Assembly: GCF_014656215.1 (NCBI RefSeq)
Contig: NZ_BNBZ01000028.1
Coordinates: forward strand, 32,296 to 96,295
DNA: 64,000 bases
From: Streptomyces zaomyceticus
GTDB lineage: Bacteria > Actinomycetota > Actinomycetes > Streptomycetales > Streptomycetaceae
Direction: 5' to 3'
A program made the position numbers and the translations under genes. A model generated the notes under the pieces. That model was given only the letters and a program-made list of their open reading frames with translations, did no database searches and was not told the origin of the DNA. Of this stretch, positions 23,322 to 31,076 are shown piece after piece. The number at the start of each line of letters is the position of its first letter. The stretch's first letter is position 1.

Positions 23322-24971
23322 TCACCCCGCCACGGCGGTGAGGCGGCGCAGCACCTCGTCCGGGCCCAGGGCGCGGGCCACCGCGAACAGGTCGGGGCTG
23401 CGGGTGGCGCCGGTGAGCGCGACCCGCACCACGTTCGCGATCTCCCTCGGCGGTCCCGCCCAGCGCCCGGGGTCCCGCCGCCAGGAGGCCGTGTCCGGGG
23501 CGTGGCCGTGCCGCGCGGCGAGCGTCCGGAGCGTGCCGTACCACTCCTGCGGGGTGGCCGCCCCGGCCGCCTCCGCGGCGAACTCGGCGGCGATCCGGCG
23601 CACCAGCCGCGGGTCCAGGCCGCCGTAACGGTCGTCGTCGGCGCCCGGCGCCGGGCCGAAGAGCTCGGCGAAGAAGAAGCCGTAGCGGTCGCGGAAGCAG
23701 GACCAGCGGTCCAGGTCCTTCCGGGCGGGCGCGCCCTCAGGGCGGCCCACGGCCACCGCCGCCAGGGCCAGGGCCCGGTGGCGGGCGAGAACCGAGGCGA
23801 GCTCCGGGTCGTGGGTCTCCGCCCAGGCGAGGAGCTGCGCGTACAGCTCGTCCGGGCCGAGCGAGGCGATGAACTCCCGGCTCAGGGAGTGCAGTTTGGG
23901 AAGGTCGAGCAGGGGGCCCGACGGGCGCATGCCGTCGAGCCGGACGGTGGCGGCGAGCGCCTCGGCCGTGGGCACGTCCATGAGCCGGATGTTGGCGAGA
24001 CCGCGCAGATAGTGCTGGACGGCGGCCGGCGGATACCCGGCGGCCAGGTAGTAGTCCACCGACGCCTCGGGGTCCTTGCGCTTGCTGAGCTTGCGGCGCG
24101 AGGGCCCCTCCGCCTTCATCAGCGGCGCGAGATGCGCGTACGCGGGCGGCTCGAAGCCCAGGGCCGCGTGCAGCTGGAGATGGACCGGCGTCGAGGACAG
24201 CCACTCCTCGCCCCGCACCACCAGTGACACCCGCATCAGACGGTCGTCCACGACATGCGCGAAGTGATAGGTGGGCAGCGGGAGTTCCTCCCGCGAGGAC
24301 TTGAGCAGCACGATGTCGTTGCCGTTGTCCTGCATGGTCACCGAGGCACGGATGCGGTCCGTGAAACGGACCCGCCCGGGGAACTCGTACGGGCAGCGGA
24401 ACCGCACCACGTACGGCTCGCCCGCGGCCAGCCGCCGCGCGGCCTCCTCCGGGGCGAGCGTCCGGCACGGCGCCCACCGGCCGTAGTAGCCGAGCGGGGA
24501 GCGCCCCGCCCGCTGCTCCACCGCGCTCCGGGCCAGCCGGTCCTTGTCGCAGAAGCAGGGGTACGCGCGGTCCCGCCGCAGCAGTTCGCGCACATGGCTG
24601 AGATAGACGTCCCGCCGCTCCGACTGGAGGTACGGGCCCCACGCGCCGTCCCCGGCGGCCCCGCCCTCGTCCGGGGCGAGCCCGAACGCGCCGAGCAGCC
24701 GGGAGAACGCCTCCGCCGCCCCCGCCACCCGCCGCGACCGGTCGGTGTCCTCGACGCGCAGCACGTGCACGCCGCCCGACTGGTGGGCCAGGGCGCGCGC
24801 GACGGCCGCCGTGTACAGACCGCCGATGTGCAGATGACCGGTGGGGCTCGGGGCGAAGCGCGTCACCTCGGCACCCGCCGGCAGGTCACGCGGGGCGAAG
24901 CGGCGCTCCCAGTCGGCCGGTTCCGGGAGATCGGGCGGGAACATCGCGTTGATGACGGACAGGTCGAGCAC
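23322..24971 (-). CDS. Divergent glutamyl-tRNA synthetase paralogue (class I)
   Basis: GTG 24971 with GGAGGGAG upstream gives 549 residues. Catalytic motifs are intact: the HIGH-type box TRFAPSPTGHLHIGG (residues 37-51) and the KMSKS-type box KLSKR (294-298). LRVEDTDRSRR is present, as is a Cys cluster YPCFCDKDRL plus YYGRWAPC like the GluRS zinc site. The C-terminal part fits an anticodon-binding domain (PREIANVVRVALTGATRSPD). Housekeeping GluRS is usually near 490 residues and lies elsewhere, so this is probably an extra copy. It is divergent from an exporter gene. It could be a specialised or resistant enzyme, or could supply Glu-tRNA for the extra hemA 11 kb away. Confidence 0.85.
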   Translation of the reverse strand: MLDLSVINAMFPPDLPEPADWERRFAPRDLPAGAEVTRFAPSPTGHLHIGGLYTAAVARALAHQSGGVHVLRVEDTDRSRRVAGAAEAFSRLLGAFGLAPDEGGAAGDGAWGPYLQSERRDVYLSHVRELLRRDRAYPCFCDKDRLARSAVEQRAGRSPLGYYGRWAPCRTLAPEEAARRLAAGEPYVVRFRCPYEFPGRVRFTDRIRASVTMQDNGNDIVLLKSSREELPLPTYHFAHVVDDRLMRVSLVVRGEEWLSSTPVHLQLHAALGFEPPAYAHLAPLMKAEGPSRRKLSKRKDPEASVDYYLAAGYPPAAVQHYLRGLANIRLMDVPTAEALAATVRLDGMRPSGPLLDLPKLHSLSREFIASLGPDELYAQLLAWAETHDPELASVLARHRALALAAVAVGRPEGAPARKDLDRWSCFRDRYGFFFAELFGPAPGADDDRYGGLDPRLVRRIAAEFAAEAAGAATPQEWYGTLRTLAARHGHAPDTASWRRDPGRWAGPPREIANVVRVALTGATRSPDLFAVARALGPDEVLRRLTAVAG

Positions 24972-25166
24972 GGTGGACTCCCTCCTGGGGTTCCTCGATC
25001 GATCCACCGTAGGGCCGTGACCGGCCGATTCGAGAGGAGCGGAGACGCGAGGCTGCGGAACCCCGAACCCTCTTCGGCGTCGGGCGCCCCGAGCGGGACG
25101 CGCGGTCAGTAGCGTCCCCAGGAGCGTTCCGAACGGCTCGGACGGACCCGGAGAAGGAGAGGCGCG

Positions 25167-26414
25167 ATGGGCGGCACACGCGGGGTGGCCCTGCTCGCAC
25201 TCGGCTCCTTCGCCGTGGGGACCGACGCCTACGCGATGGCGGGACTGCTCCCGGGCATGGGCGCCGACCTCGATGTCTCCGTCTCCCTCGCCGGCCAGTC
25301 CGTCACCGCCTTCACGCTCTGCTACGCCCTGGCCGCGCCGCTCCTCTCCGCCGTTCTCGCCCGCTGGGGGACCCGTACCGTCCTCGTCACCGCACTCGTC
25401 GTCTTCGTCCTCGCCAACGCCGGTACCGCGCTCACCGGTTCGTACGCCGGACTCCTCGGCACCCGCGCCCTGGCCGGAGCCGGAGCGGGACTGTTCGTCC
25501 CGGCCGCGGCCACCGCGGCCGTCGCCCTCGTCCCGCCCGAGCGGCGCGGACGCGCCCTCGGGCTGGTCCTCGGCGGGATGAGCGCCGGCACCGTCCTCGG
25601 CGTGCCGCTCGGACTGCTCGTCGCCGCCGACTCCGGCTGGCGGACGACCCTCTGGCTGATCACCGGCCTCGGCGTCGTCGCCCTGACCGGCGTCGCCGCC
25701 GCGCTCCCCCCGGTCGAGGGGGCCGCCGCGCCCTCCCTGCGGGCCCGGCTCGGCGCCCTCGCCCGGCCCCGGGTCGCCGTGGTCGTCACCGTCACCTTCA
25801 CCCAGACCGTCGCCAGCCTCGGGCTCTACACCTACCTCGAACCGGTCCTGCACCGGACCGCCGGCGTCGGCAGCGCCGTGCCGTACCTCTGGGTCTGGGG
25901 CATCGGCGGCGTCTGCGGCAGCCTCCTCGCCGGAACCCTCGTCGACCGGACCGGGAAACCCGCCGCCCTCGCCGTCGCCCTCCTCGGCACCCTCGGCTGC
26001 GCGCTGGCCCTGCTCCCGTGGACCGGATCCGTCCCCGGCCTCGTCCTGGTGCCCCTCCTCGTCTGGGGCGCCGTCGGCTGGGCCTTCGTGGTCCCCCAGC
26101 AGCACCGGCTGCTCGCCCGGGACGGCGGGAACGGGGCCGCCGCCGTCGGCCTCAACAGCTCCGCCACCTACCTCGGCGGCGCCGTCGGCTCCGCGCTCGG
26201 CGGCCTCGCCCTCGCCCACGGGCTCGACGCCCGCTGGCTTCCGCTCCCGGCCGCCGGGGTCGCGCTCGCGGGAGTCCTCTTCCATCTCACCGCGGTGCGC
26301 GGCCCCGCCCGGCGCGACGCCCGGACCGGCCGCCGCACCACGGACCACGCCAACGGGACCGGAGCCGCGGGCGGCGCGACCGCGGCCGGGGCCCCGGAAA
26401 GGAACGCCCCATGA
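25167..26414 (+). CDS. MFS drug/arabinose-type efflux transporter
   Basis: The 415-residue protein is preceded by GGAGAAGGAGAG. Twelve hydrophobic segments are visible from residue 5 to about 385. Motif A-like LSAVLARWGTRTVLVTALVV and GTRALAGAGAGLFVPAAAT (motif C-like Gly-rich helix) identify a DHA1/chloramphenicol-resistance type exporter of the major facilitator superfamily. The C-terminal 35 residues are polar, Gly/Thr/Ala-rich. It overlaps the following oxidoreductase gene by ATGA and is divergent from the GluRS paralogue, so the three may form one functional group, for example efflux of a compound that affects GluRS. That link is inference. Confidence 0.85.
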   Translation: MGGTRGVALLALGSFAVGTDAYAMAGLLPGMGADLDVSVSLAGQSVTAFTLCYALAAPLLSAVLARWGTRTVLVTALVVFVLANAGTALTGSYAGLLGTRALAGAGAGLFVPAAATAAVALVPPERRGRALGLVLGGMSAGTVLGVPLGLLVAADSGWRTTLWLITGLGVVALTGVAAALPPVEGAAAPSLRARLGALARPRVAVVVTVTFTQTVASLGLYTYLEPVLHRTAGVGSAVPYLWVWGIGGVCGSLLAGTLVDRTGKPAALAVALLGTLGCALALLPWTGSVPGLVLVPLLVWGAVGWAFVVPQQHRLLARDGGNGAAAVGLNSSATYLGGAVGSALGGLALAHGLDARWLPLPAAGVALAGVLFHLTAVRGPARRDARTGRRTTDHANGTGAAGGATAAGAPERNAP

Positions 26415-27328
26415 AATTCGGCGTCAATCTGCCCAACTACGGGCCCGAGGCCACCCCCGACGCCCTCGCCGACTGGGCGCTGCGGGTCGAGTCGATCGGG
26501 TACCACTACGCCATGGTCTCCGACCACGTGGCGCTCACCCCCGACGTGCAGCACCTCTTCCCCGCCCCGTTCTACGACCCCTTCGCGACCCTCGCCTGGC
26601 TCGCCGGGATCACCAGGACCGTGGGCCTCGGTACGACGGTGACGATCCTCCCGTACCGGCATCCCGTGCACACCGCCCGCGTCGCCGCCAACATCGACCG
26701 GTTCAGCAACGGGCGCCTCGTCTTCGGCGCGGCCGCCGGCTGGGCCGCACGCGAGTTCGCCGTCCTCGACGTCCCCTACCGCAAGCGCGGCGCCATCAGC
26801 GACGAGTACCTCGCCGCCATCAAGGCCTGCTGGGCGGACGAGGTCGCCTCCTTCGACGGCGCCCATGTCTCCTTCCGCGAGGTCCACACCGGGCCGCTGC
26901 CCGTGCAACGACCCGGGCCGCCCGTCTGGGTCGGCGGCCACAGCTACGGAGCGCTCCGCCGGGCCGTCCGCCTCGGCGACGCCTGGCACCCCACCTCCGT
27001 CTCCGGCGACTGGCTCCTCGGCGTCGGGCTGCCCACGCTCCGGCAGGTCGCCGAGGAACACGAGCGGCCCGTGCCCGACCTCTGCCCCCGCATCAAACTC
27101 CGCGTCACCTCCCGGCCCCTCGGCCCCGGACGGCTCCTCGGCGAGGGCACCCCGGCACAGATCGCCGACGACCTCGGACTCCTCCAGGACCTGGGTGCGC
27201 GGTCCGTCGTCCTCGACCCCACCTACCCCGGCGACCGGCGCGAGGCGGGCCGCACCGCCCGGGACCTCGACGTCCTGGAGACACTGGCCAAGGAGGTCAT
27301 CGACGTGGACGCCGGCTGCGTACGATGA
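26411..27328 (+). CDS. Luciferase-like (LLM class) F420/FMN oxidoreductase
   Basis: The 305-residue TIM-barrel protein starts at the ATG overlapping the MFS stop. It begins MKFGVNLPNYGPEATPDALA. It contains the conserved YHYAMVSDHVALTPD, TVGLGTTVTILPYRHPVHTA and SNGRLVFGAAAGWAAREFAV. GPPVWVGGHSYGALRRAVRLG followed by DAWHP is the hallmark of F420-dependent LLM oxidoreductases of the TIGR03619 kind. It probably transfers hydride between F420H2 (or FMN) and a small organic substrate that is not known. It is translationally coupled to the exporter, which suggests linked processing and export or detoxification. Confidence 0.88.
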   Translation: MKFGVNLPNYGPEATPDALADWALRVESIGYHYAMVSDHVALTPDVQHLFPAPFYDPFATLAWLAGITRTVGLGTTVTILPYRHPVHTARVAANIDRFSNGRLVFGAAAGWAAREFAVLDVPYRKRGAISDEYLAAIKACWADEVASFDGAHVSFREVHTGPLPVQRPGPPVWVGGHSYGALRRAVRLGDAWHPTSVSGDWLLGVGLPTLRQVAEEHERPVPDLCPRIKLRVTSRPLGPGRLLGEGTPAQIADDLGLLQDLGARSVVLDPTYPGDRREAGRTARDLDVLETLAKEVIDVDAGCVR

Positions 27329-27359
27329 CCGGACGGCGGCGGCGGGAGGAGGTGCGGGC

Positions 27360-28295
27360 GTGACCGACTATCCGGACCTGAGGAAGCTGCGGGTGCTGAG
27401 GGAACTCAGCGAACGCGGCACCGTCAGCGCGGCCGCCCAGGCACTCCACCTCACCCCGCAGGCCGTCTCGCAGCAGATCAGCGCCCTGGGGCGGGAGTTG
27501 GGCGTGCCGCTCACCGAACCGTCCGGGCGCCGGCTGCGGCTCACGGGCGCGGCACGGATCGTGCTCCGGCACGCCGACGCCGTCTTCACCCAGGTCGAGC
27601 AGATGCGCGCGGAGCTCGCCGCCCACCGGAGCGGCGACCACGCGGAAGTGGCCGTCGCCGGCTTCTCCACCACCCTGTCGGCGCTCATCCTGCCCGCCGT
27701 GGCCCGGCTGAGGGAGACCCGGCCGCTGCTGCGGACCTCACTGACCGAGGTCGACCCGCCGGAGAGCTTCTCCCTGCTCCAGCGCGGGGAGACCGATGTG
27801 GTCATCTCCGCCGACACCACCCGCACCCCGGGCGCGGCGGGCGAGGACGGCCGCTCCGACGGCCGCTTCCACCGGATCGCGCTCTGCGACGACCCCTTCG
27901 ACATCGCCCTGCCCGCCGGCCACCGGCTGCTCGGCAGCGAGCGGCTCCTCCTCGCCGACCTCGCCGACGAGACCTGGATCTTCGCCACCACGGGCCTCTG
28001 TCACGACATCGGCGTCGCCGCGTGTACCGCGGCCGGGTTCACCCCGCAGGCCTCCCACGCCATCGGCGACTGGGACGCCACGCTCGCGGCGGTGCGGCTC
28101 GGCCTCGGGGTCGCGCTGGTGCCGCGGCTGGCCAAGCCGGTCCCGCGGCCCGAGGTGACGATCCGCGCGTTCAGCGAGCGGGCACCCTCCCGTACGGTCT
28201 TCGCGGCCGTCCGGGAGGGCAGCCAGACCTCCCCGGAGATCGCCGCCGTCCTGGACGCGCTCCGCACGGCGGCCAGGGCGGCCGTCGCGGGCTGA
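27360..28295 (+). CDS. LysR-type transcriptional regulator
   Basis: GTG 27360, preceded by GGAGGAGG, gives 311 residues. The N-terminal winged helix-turn-helix is clear: LRVLRELSERGTVSAAAQAL then HLTPQAVSQQISALGRELGV. The periplasmic-binding-like effector domain follows (VAVAGFSTTLSALILPAVAR, RGETDVVISADTT, and the hydrophobic LGLGVALVPRLA). It lies 31 bp after the LLM gene in the same direction, which is unusual for LysR genes that are mostly divergent from their target. It may control the following DMT transporter or the preceding pair. The ligand is unknown. Confidence 0.92.
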   Translation: MTDYPDLRKLRVLRELSERGTVSAAAQALHLTPQAVSQQISALGRELGVPLTEPSGRRLRLTGAARIVLRHADAVFTQVEQMRAELAAHRSGDHAEVAVAGFSTTLSALILPAVARLRETRPLLRTSLTEVDPPESFSLLQRGETDVVISADTTRTPGAAGEDGRSDGRFHRIALCDDPFDIALPAGHRLLGSERLLLADLADETWIFATTGLCHDIGVAACTAAGFTPQASHAIGDWDATLAAVRLGLGVALVPRLAKPVPRPEVTIRAFSERAPSRTVFAAVREGSQTSPEIAAVLDALRTAARAAVAG

Positions 28296-28333
28296 CCCGC
28301 GGCCGGGGGAGAGTCCCCGATCCGCCACGGCTC

Positions 28334-28351
28334 GTGGACGGTACCGTCCAC
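28334..28351. promoter_or_regulatory. Perfect 18-bp palindrome upstream of the DMT transporter
   Basis: GTGGACGGTACCGTCCAC is perfectly self-complementary and lies between the LysR stop (28295) and the transporter ATG (28490). Palindromes of this form without a spacer are typical operators of TetR-like dimers. No TetR gene is present in the window. Confidence 0.65.
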
Positions 28352-28489
28352 CAGACGTTGCTGGACCCGTCCGACCGCCGCTGCGAGGCTCGTTCCCGTG
28401 CCGCGGAGAGCTCCGCGCGTCCCCTCACTTCTTCTTCCAACTCCTGGCCGAGCCGGCCGAGCCCTGTCTTCGGAGAGCGGGAATCACCC

Positions 28490-29515
28490 ATGTCCAAAGC
28501 CACCTACACGCGGCTCGCCGCTTTGAGCCTCATCTGGGGCTCCGTCTTCCTGTGGATCAAGATCGCCGGGTACGGCTTCTCACCCGTGCAGATGGTGCTG
28601 ATCCGGCTCGCGCTGGGCGCCGTCGTCATCCTCGCCATCGGTTACGCGAAGGGGCTCCGGCTCCCCAGGGAAGCCGCCACCTGGGGCCATCTGACCGTCG
28701 CCGCGCTGCTCGGCAACGCCGTCCCGTGGACCCTCTACGCCGAGGGGGAGATCGCCGGATCGAGCAGCGTCGCCGCCGTGGTCAACGGCAGCGCGCCGAT
28801 CTGGACCCTGGCCGCCGCCCTGCTGCTCGGCCAGGAGAAGAAGGTCTCCGGCTTCAAGGCGGGCGGTGTGCTGCTCGGCCTCGGCGGCACCGCGCTGATC
28901 GCCTCACCGTGGAACTCGACCTCGGCCGGGACCGGTTGGAGCATCCTCTGCTTCGTCCTCGGCTCCATCAGCTTCGGCGCCAGTTTCGCGTACATGGGCA
29001 AGTACCTGGTGGGCAGGGGCATTCCGCCGCTGATGCTCGCGGGCGGACAGCTCGGCGCGGCCACCGTGCTGCTGCTCGTCGCCTTCCCGTTCCTGGGGCT
29101 CCAGGCCGTCACCTGGCGCACCGACTCGGTGATCTCCGTCCTGGTCCTCGGTGTGGTCTGCACCGGCTTCGCCGCGCTGCTCAACTTCGAGCTGATCATC
29201 AAGGACGGGCCCACCGTGGCCTCCACCGTCACCTATCTGATGACCGCGGTCGCCGTCGTCCTGGGGGCCGTGGTGCTGAGCGAGCCGCTCGGCTGGACCG
29301 TGTGGCTCGGGGCGGTGGCGGTGCTCGCGGCCACCGGTCTGCTGCGACGCAAGCCGCGGCCGGCGGCCGAGCCGGCGGCCGCGGCGACGCCCGATCGGAC
29401 GCCCGAGCCGGCGGCCGGGGCGGAGCACGGGGACGGGTCCGGGCCGGCGCCCGGGGACGGGTCCGCGTCGAAGTCCGGGGCCGCCTCCGTATCGAGTGCG
29501 GCGGCGGCCGAATAG
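28490..29515 (+). CDS. EamA/DMT-superfamily transporter
   Basis: The 341-residue protein has ten predicted membrane segments arranged as two EamA repeats: YTRLAALSLIWGSVFLWIKI at the start, VAALLGNAVPWTLYAEGEIA with the conserved Ser/Ala-rich loop SVAAVVNGSAPIWTLAAALL, and the second half starting WSILCFVLGSISFGASFAYM. The C-terminal ~60 residues are a Pro/Ala/Gly-rich cytoplasmic tail. DMT transporters mainly export amino acids, nucleobases or other small metabolites. A perfect palindrome at 28334-28351 suggests regulated expression. The substrate is unknown. Confidence 0.87.
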   Translation: MSKATYTRLAALSLIWGSVFLWIKIAGYGFSPVQMVLIRLALGAVVILAIGYAKGLRLPREAATWGHLTVAALLGNAVPWTLYAEGEIAGSSSVAAVVNGSAPIWTLAAALLLGQEKKVSGFKAGGVLLGLGGTALIASPWNSTSAGTGWSILCFVLGSISFGASFAYMGKYLVGRGIPPLMLAGGQLGAATVLLLVAFPFLGLQAVTWRTDSVISVLVLGVVCTGFAALLNFELIIKDGPTVASTVTYLMTAVAVVLGAVVLSEPLGWTVWLGAVAVLAATGLLRRKPRPAAEPAAAATPDRTPEPAAGAEHGDGSGPAPGDGSASKSGAASVSSAAAAE

Positions 29516-29610
29516 CGGGCCCGCGCCGAACACCGGCACAGCAGTGCGCAGTGCGCCACCCGGCCGTCCTCGGCGGCCGGGCCGGCGTCATTCCCTCAGG
29601 AAATACCGGG

Positions 29611-29653
29611 CCACCACCCGCAACATTGTGTTCATTAATGGGACGGGTGGTGG
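29611..29653. promoter_or_regulatory. 10-bp inverted repeat around the promoter of the YCII-LuxR gene
   Basis: CCACCACCCG (29611-29620) and its exact complement (29644-29653) flank a 23-nt AT-rich centre that contains AACA-TTG-TGTT. A TAGCGT -10-like hexamer follows at 29658-29663. The gene start is at 29703. The arrangement looks like an operator spanning the -35 to -10 region, or a looped dimer-of-dimers site, and it may be autoregulatory. Confidence 0.65.
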
Positions 29654-29702
29654 ATGGTAGCGTCAGAAGTGGAAACACCCGGCCTTTATGGGGGAGTCGT
29701 AC

Positions 29703-30308
29703 GTGGCTTTTGTGGTCGAACTCGTTTTCCGTGGCAATGAGACGGACCGGTTGAGTTTCGGAGAGGCTCACCGGACCTACTGGAAAAGGATGGCGGCGCG
29801 CGGCATCCTGCTCGGTGGCGGCCCCTGGCGGGACGGCACCGGGGAACTCCTGGTCTGTGAGGCACCGGACCGCCGCACGCTCTTACGGGTCCTCTACGCC
29901 GACCCGTACGCACAGGCCCAGGTCTTCGGCGAGTTACGGGTCCGGGAGTGGAACGCGGTCATGGGGCACGTGGTGCTCGCCGGCCTGGAGCGGACCACCG
30001 GAGGGGCCGGGACCCATGAGCGAATACGCGGGGGCGTCACGGCCCTCGTCCCGCCGGCCGTCACCGCGCCCGCCCCGCCGGTCGTCCGTGAGGAGGCCGC
30101 CGTCCGTGAGGAACTGACCGCCCACGAGCGGCGCATCGCCACGATGATGCTCGACGGACTGACCAACAAGCAGATCGCCGAGTCCTTCACGGTGTCGACG
30201 CGGGCCGTGGAGCTGCACATCACCCGGATCTACCGGAAGCTCGACATCCGCCGGCGTGCCCAGCTGGCCGCCGCCATCGACCGCTTCGAGGCCGCGCTCG
30301 CCTGCTGA
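29703..30308 (+). CDS. YCII-domain fused to LuxR-type HTH regulator, two TTA codons
   Basis: GTG 29703 is preferred over ATG 29688 because GGGGGAG lies 6 bases before it. The same GGGGAGTCGT leader precedes the next gene. The product has 201 residues. The N-terminal half is a YCII domain (FGEAHRTYWKRMAARGILLG, GGPWRDGTGELLV, YADPYAQAQVFGELRVREWN), a ferredoxin-like fold found in muconolactone-isomerase-like proteins. A flexible Ala/Pro linker leads to a LuxR HTH (LTAHERRIATMMLDGLTNKQ through SFTVSTRAVELHITRIYRKL). Two in-frame TTA leucine codons (29883-29885, 29934-29936) predict dependence on the bldA tRNA and so late, development-linked expression. It probably controls the operon that follows. 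Confidence 0.88.
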   Translation: MAFVVELVFRGNETDRLSFGEAHRTYWKRMAARGILLGGGPWRDGTGELLVCEAPDRRTLLRVLYADPYAQAQVFGELRVREWNAVMGHVVLAGLERTTGGAGTHERIRGGVTALVPPAVTAPAPPVVREEAAVREELTAHERRIATMMLDGLTNKQIAESFTVSTRAVELHITRIYRKLDIRRRAQLAAAIDRFEAALAC

Positions 30309-30400
30309 CTCTCCGCAGCACCCGCGCCCGCACCCGCACTCGCGCGCGCCCACACCGCACGCGCACCCGTATCCGTACGCACACATGTTGGGGAGTCGTC

Positions 30401-30883
30401 ATGCCGCTGGTCGAGATAACCGTTCCCGAGGGCACCCTCTCCGAGGCCGCCGCGGAGGTCCTGCAGCAGCAGGTCGCCGAGTCCGTACTGACGGCCATGG
30501 GGCTGCCTCGCACCGACTTCTTCGCCGCCGCGACCTGGGTGTACGTCCGGGAGGCCGCCAAGGGGCTCGCGACCACCGCGGCGGCCGGCACGGGCCCGGG
30601 CGTCCTGGTCGTCGTCACCCCCCTGAAGGGCTTCCTCACTCCGGAGCGCAACGAGGCCCTCTCCGTCGAGGTGACCCGGCACGTGCGGGACGCGACCGGT
30701 CCCGACACCGTCGTCTGGCTCGTCGTGAACGAGATCCCGGAGGGGAACTGGGCCGTGAACGGAGGCCTCACCCGCCGCGCGAAGATCGACGAGTTCATCG
30801 CCGAGGCCGCCGAGGCTGCCGGGGCCTCCGGGCCTGCCGGGGCCGCCGAAGCCTCCGGGGTCGCCGCCGTACAGGCCGACTGA
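30401..30883 (+). CDS. Tautomerase-superfamily enzyme (4-oxalocrotonate type)
   Basis: The 160-residue protein starts MPLVEITVPEGTLSEAAAEV, so after Met removal Pro1 would be the catalytic base, as in 4-OT, MIF-like and cis-CAAD enzymes. Its length matches a fused two-repeat (about 130-150 residue) tautomerase: a second beta-alpha-beta unit starts near GPGVLVVVTPLKGFLTPERN. NEIPEGNWAVNGGL is like the C-terminal part of cis-CAAD/MSAD-type proteins. The last 30 residues are Ala/Gly-rich. It should ketonise or isomerise a small unsaturated acid. It is first after the YCII-LuxR regulator and is followed by a strong terminator. Confidence 0.85.
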   Translation: MPLVEITVPEGTLSEAAAEVLQQQVAESVLTAMGLPRTDFFAAATWVYVREAAKGLATTAAAGTGPGVLVVVTPLKGFLTPERNEALSVEVTRHVRDATGPDTVVWLVVNEIPEGNWAVNGGLTRRAKIDEFIAEAAEAAGASGPAGAAEASGVAAVQAD

Positions 30884-30923
30884 ATTCGTTTCGGTATTCC
30901 CGGGGATTCCCCATTCCGGACGC

Positions 30924-30958
30924 ACGGCGTCGCACCGTAATTCACGGTGCGACGCCGT
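30924..30958 (+). terminator. Rho-independent-type hairpin after the tautomerase
   Basis: A perfect 15-bp inverted repeat (ACGGCGTCGCACCGT at 30924-30938, complement at 30944-30958) with an AATTC loop lies 41 bp after the stop codon, followed by a T-rich stretch (TCGTATTTCC). Confidence 0.85.
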
Positions 30959-31076
30959 TCGTATTTCCACGGCCGGATCGGGATCCGGCCGCGGGTGCGG
31001 ATTCCCGTATCGATGTGCGAGCCGTTCCGGCCATACGGTGATGTCAATGGCACCGACGGATGGGAGAGACTCGTTC

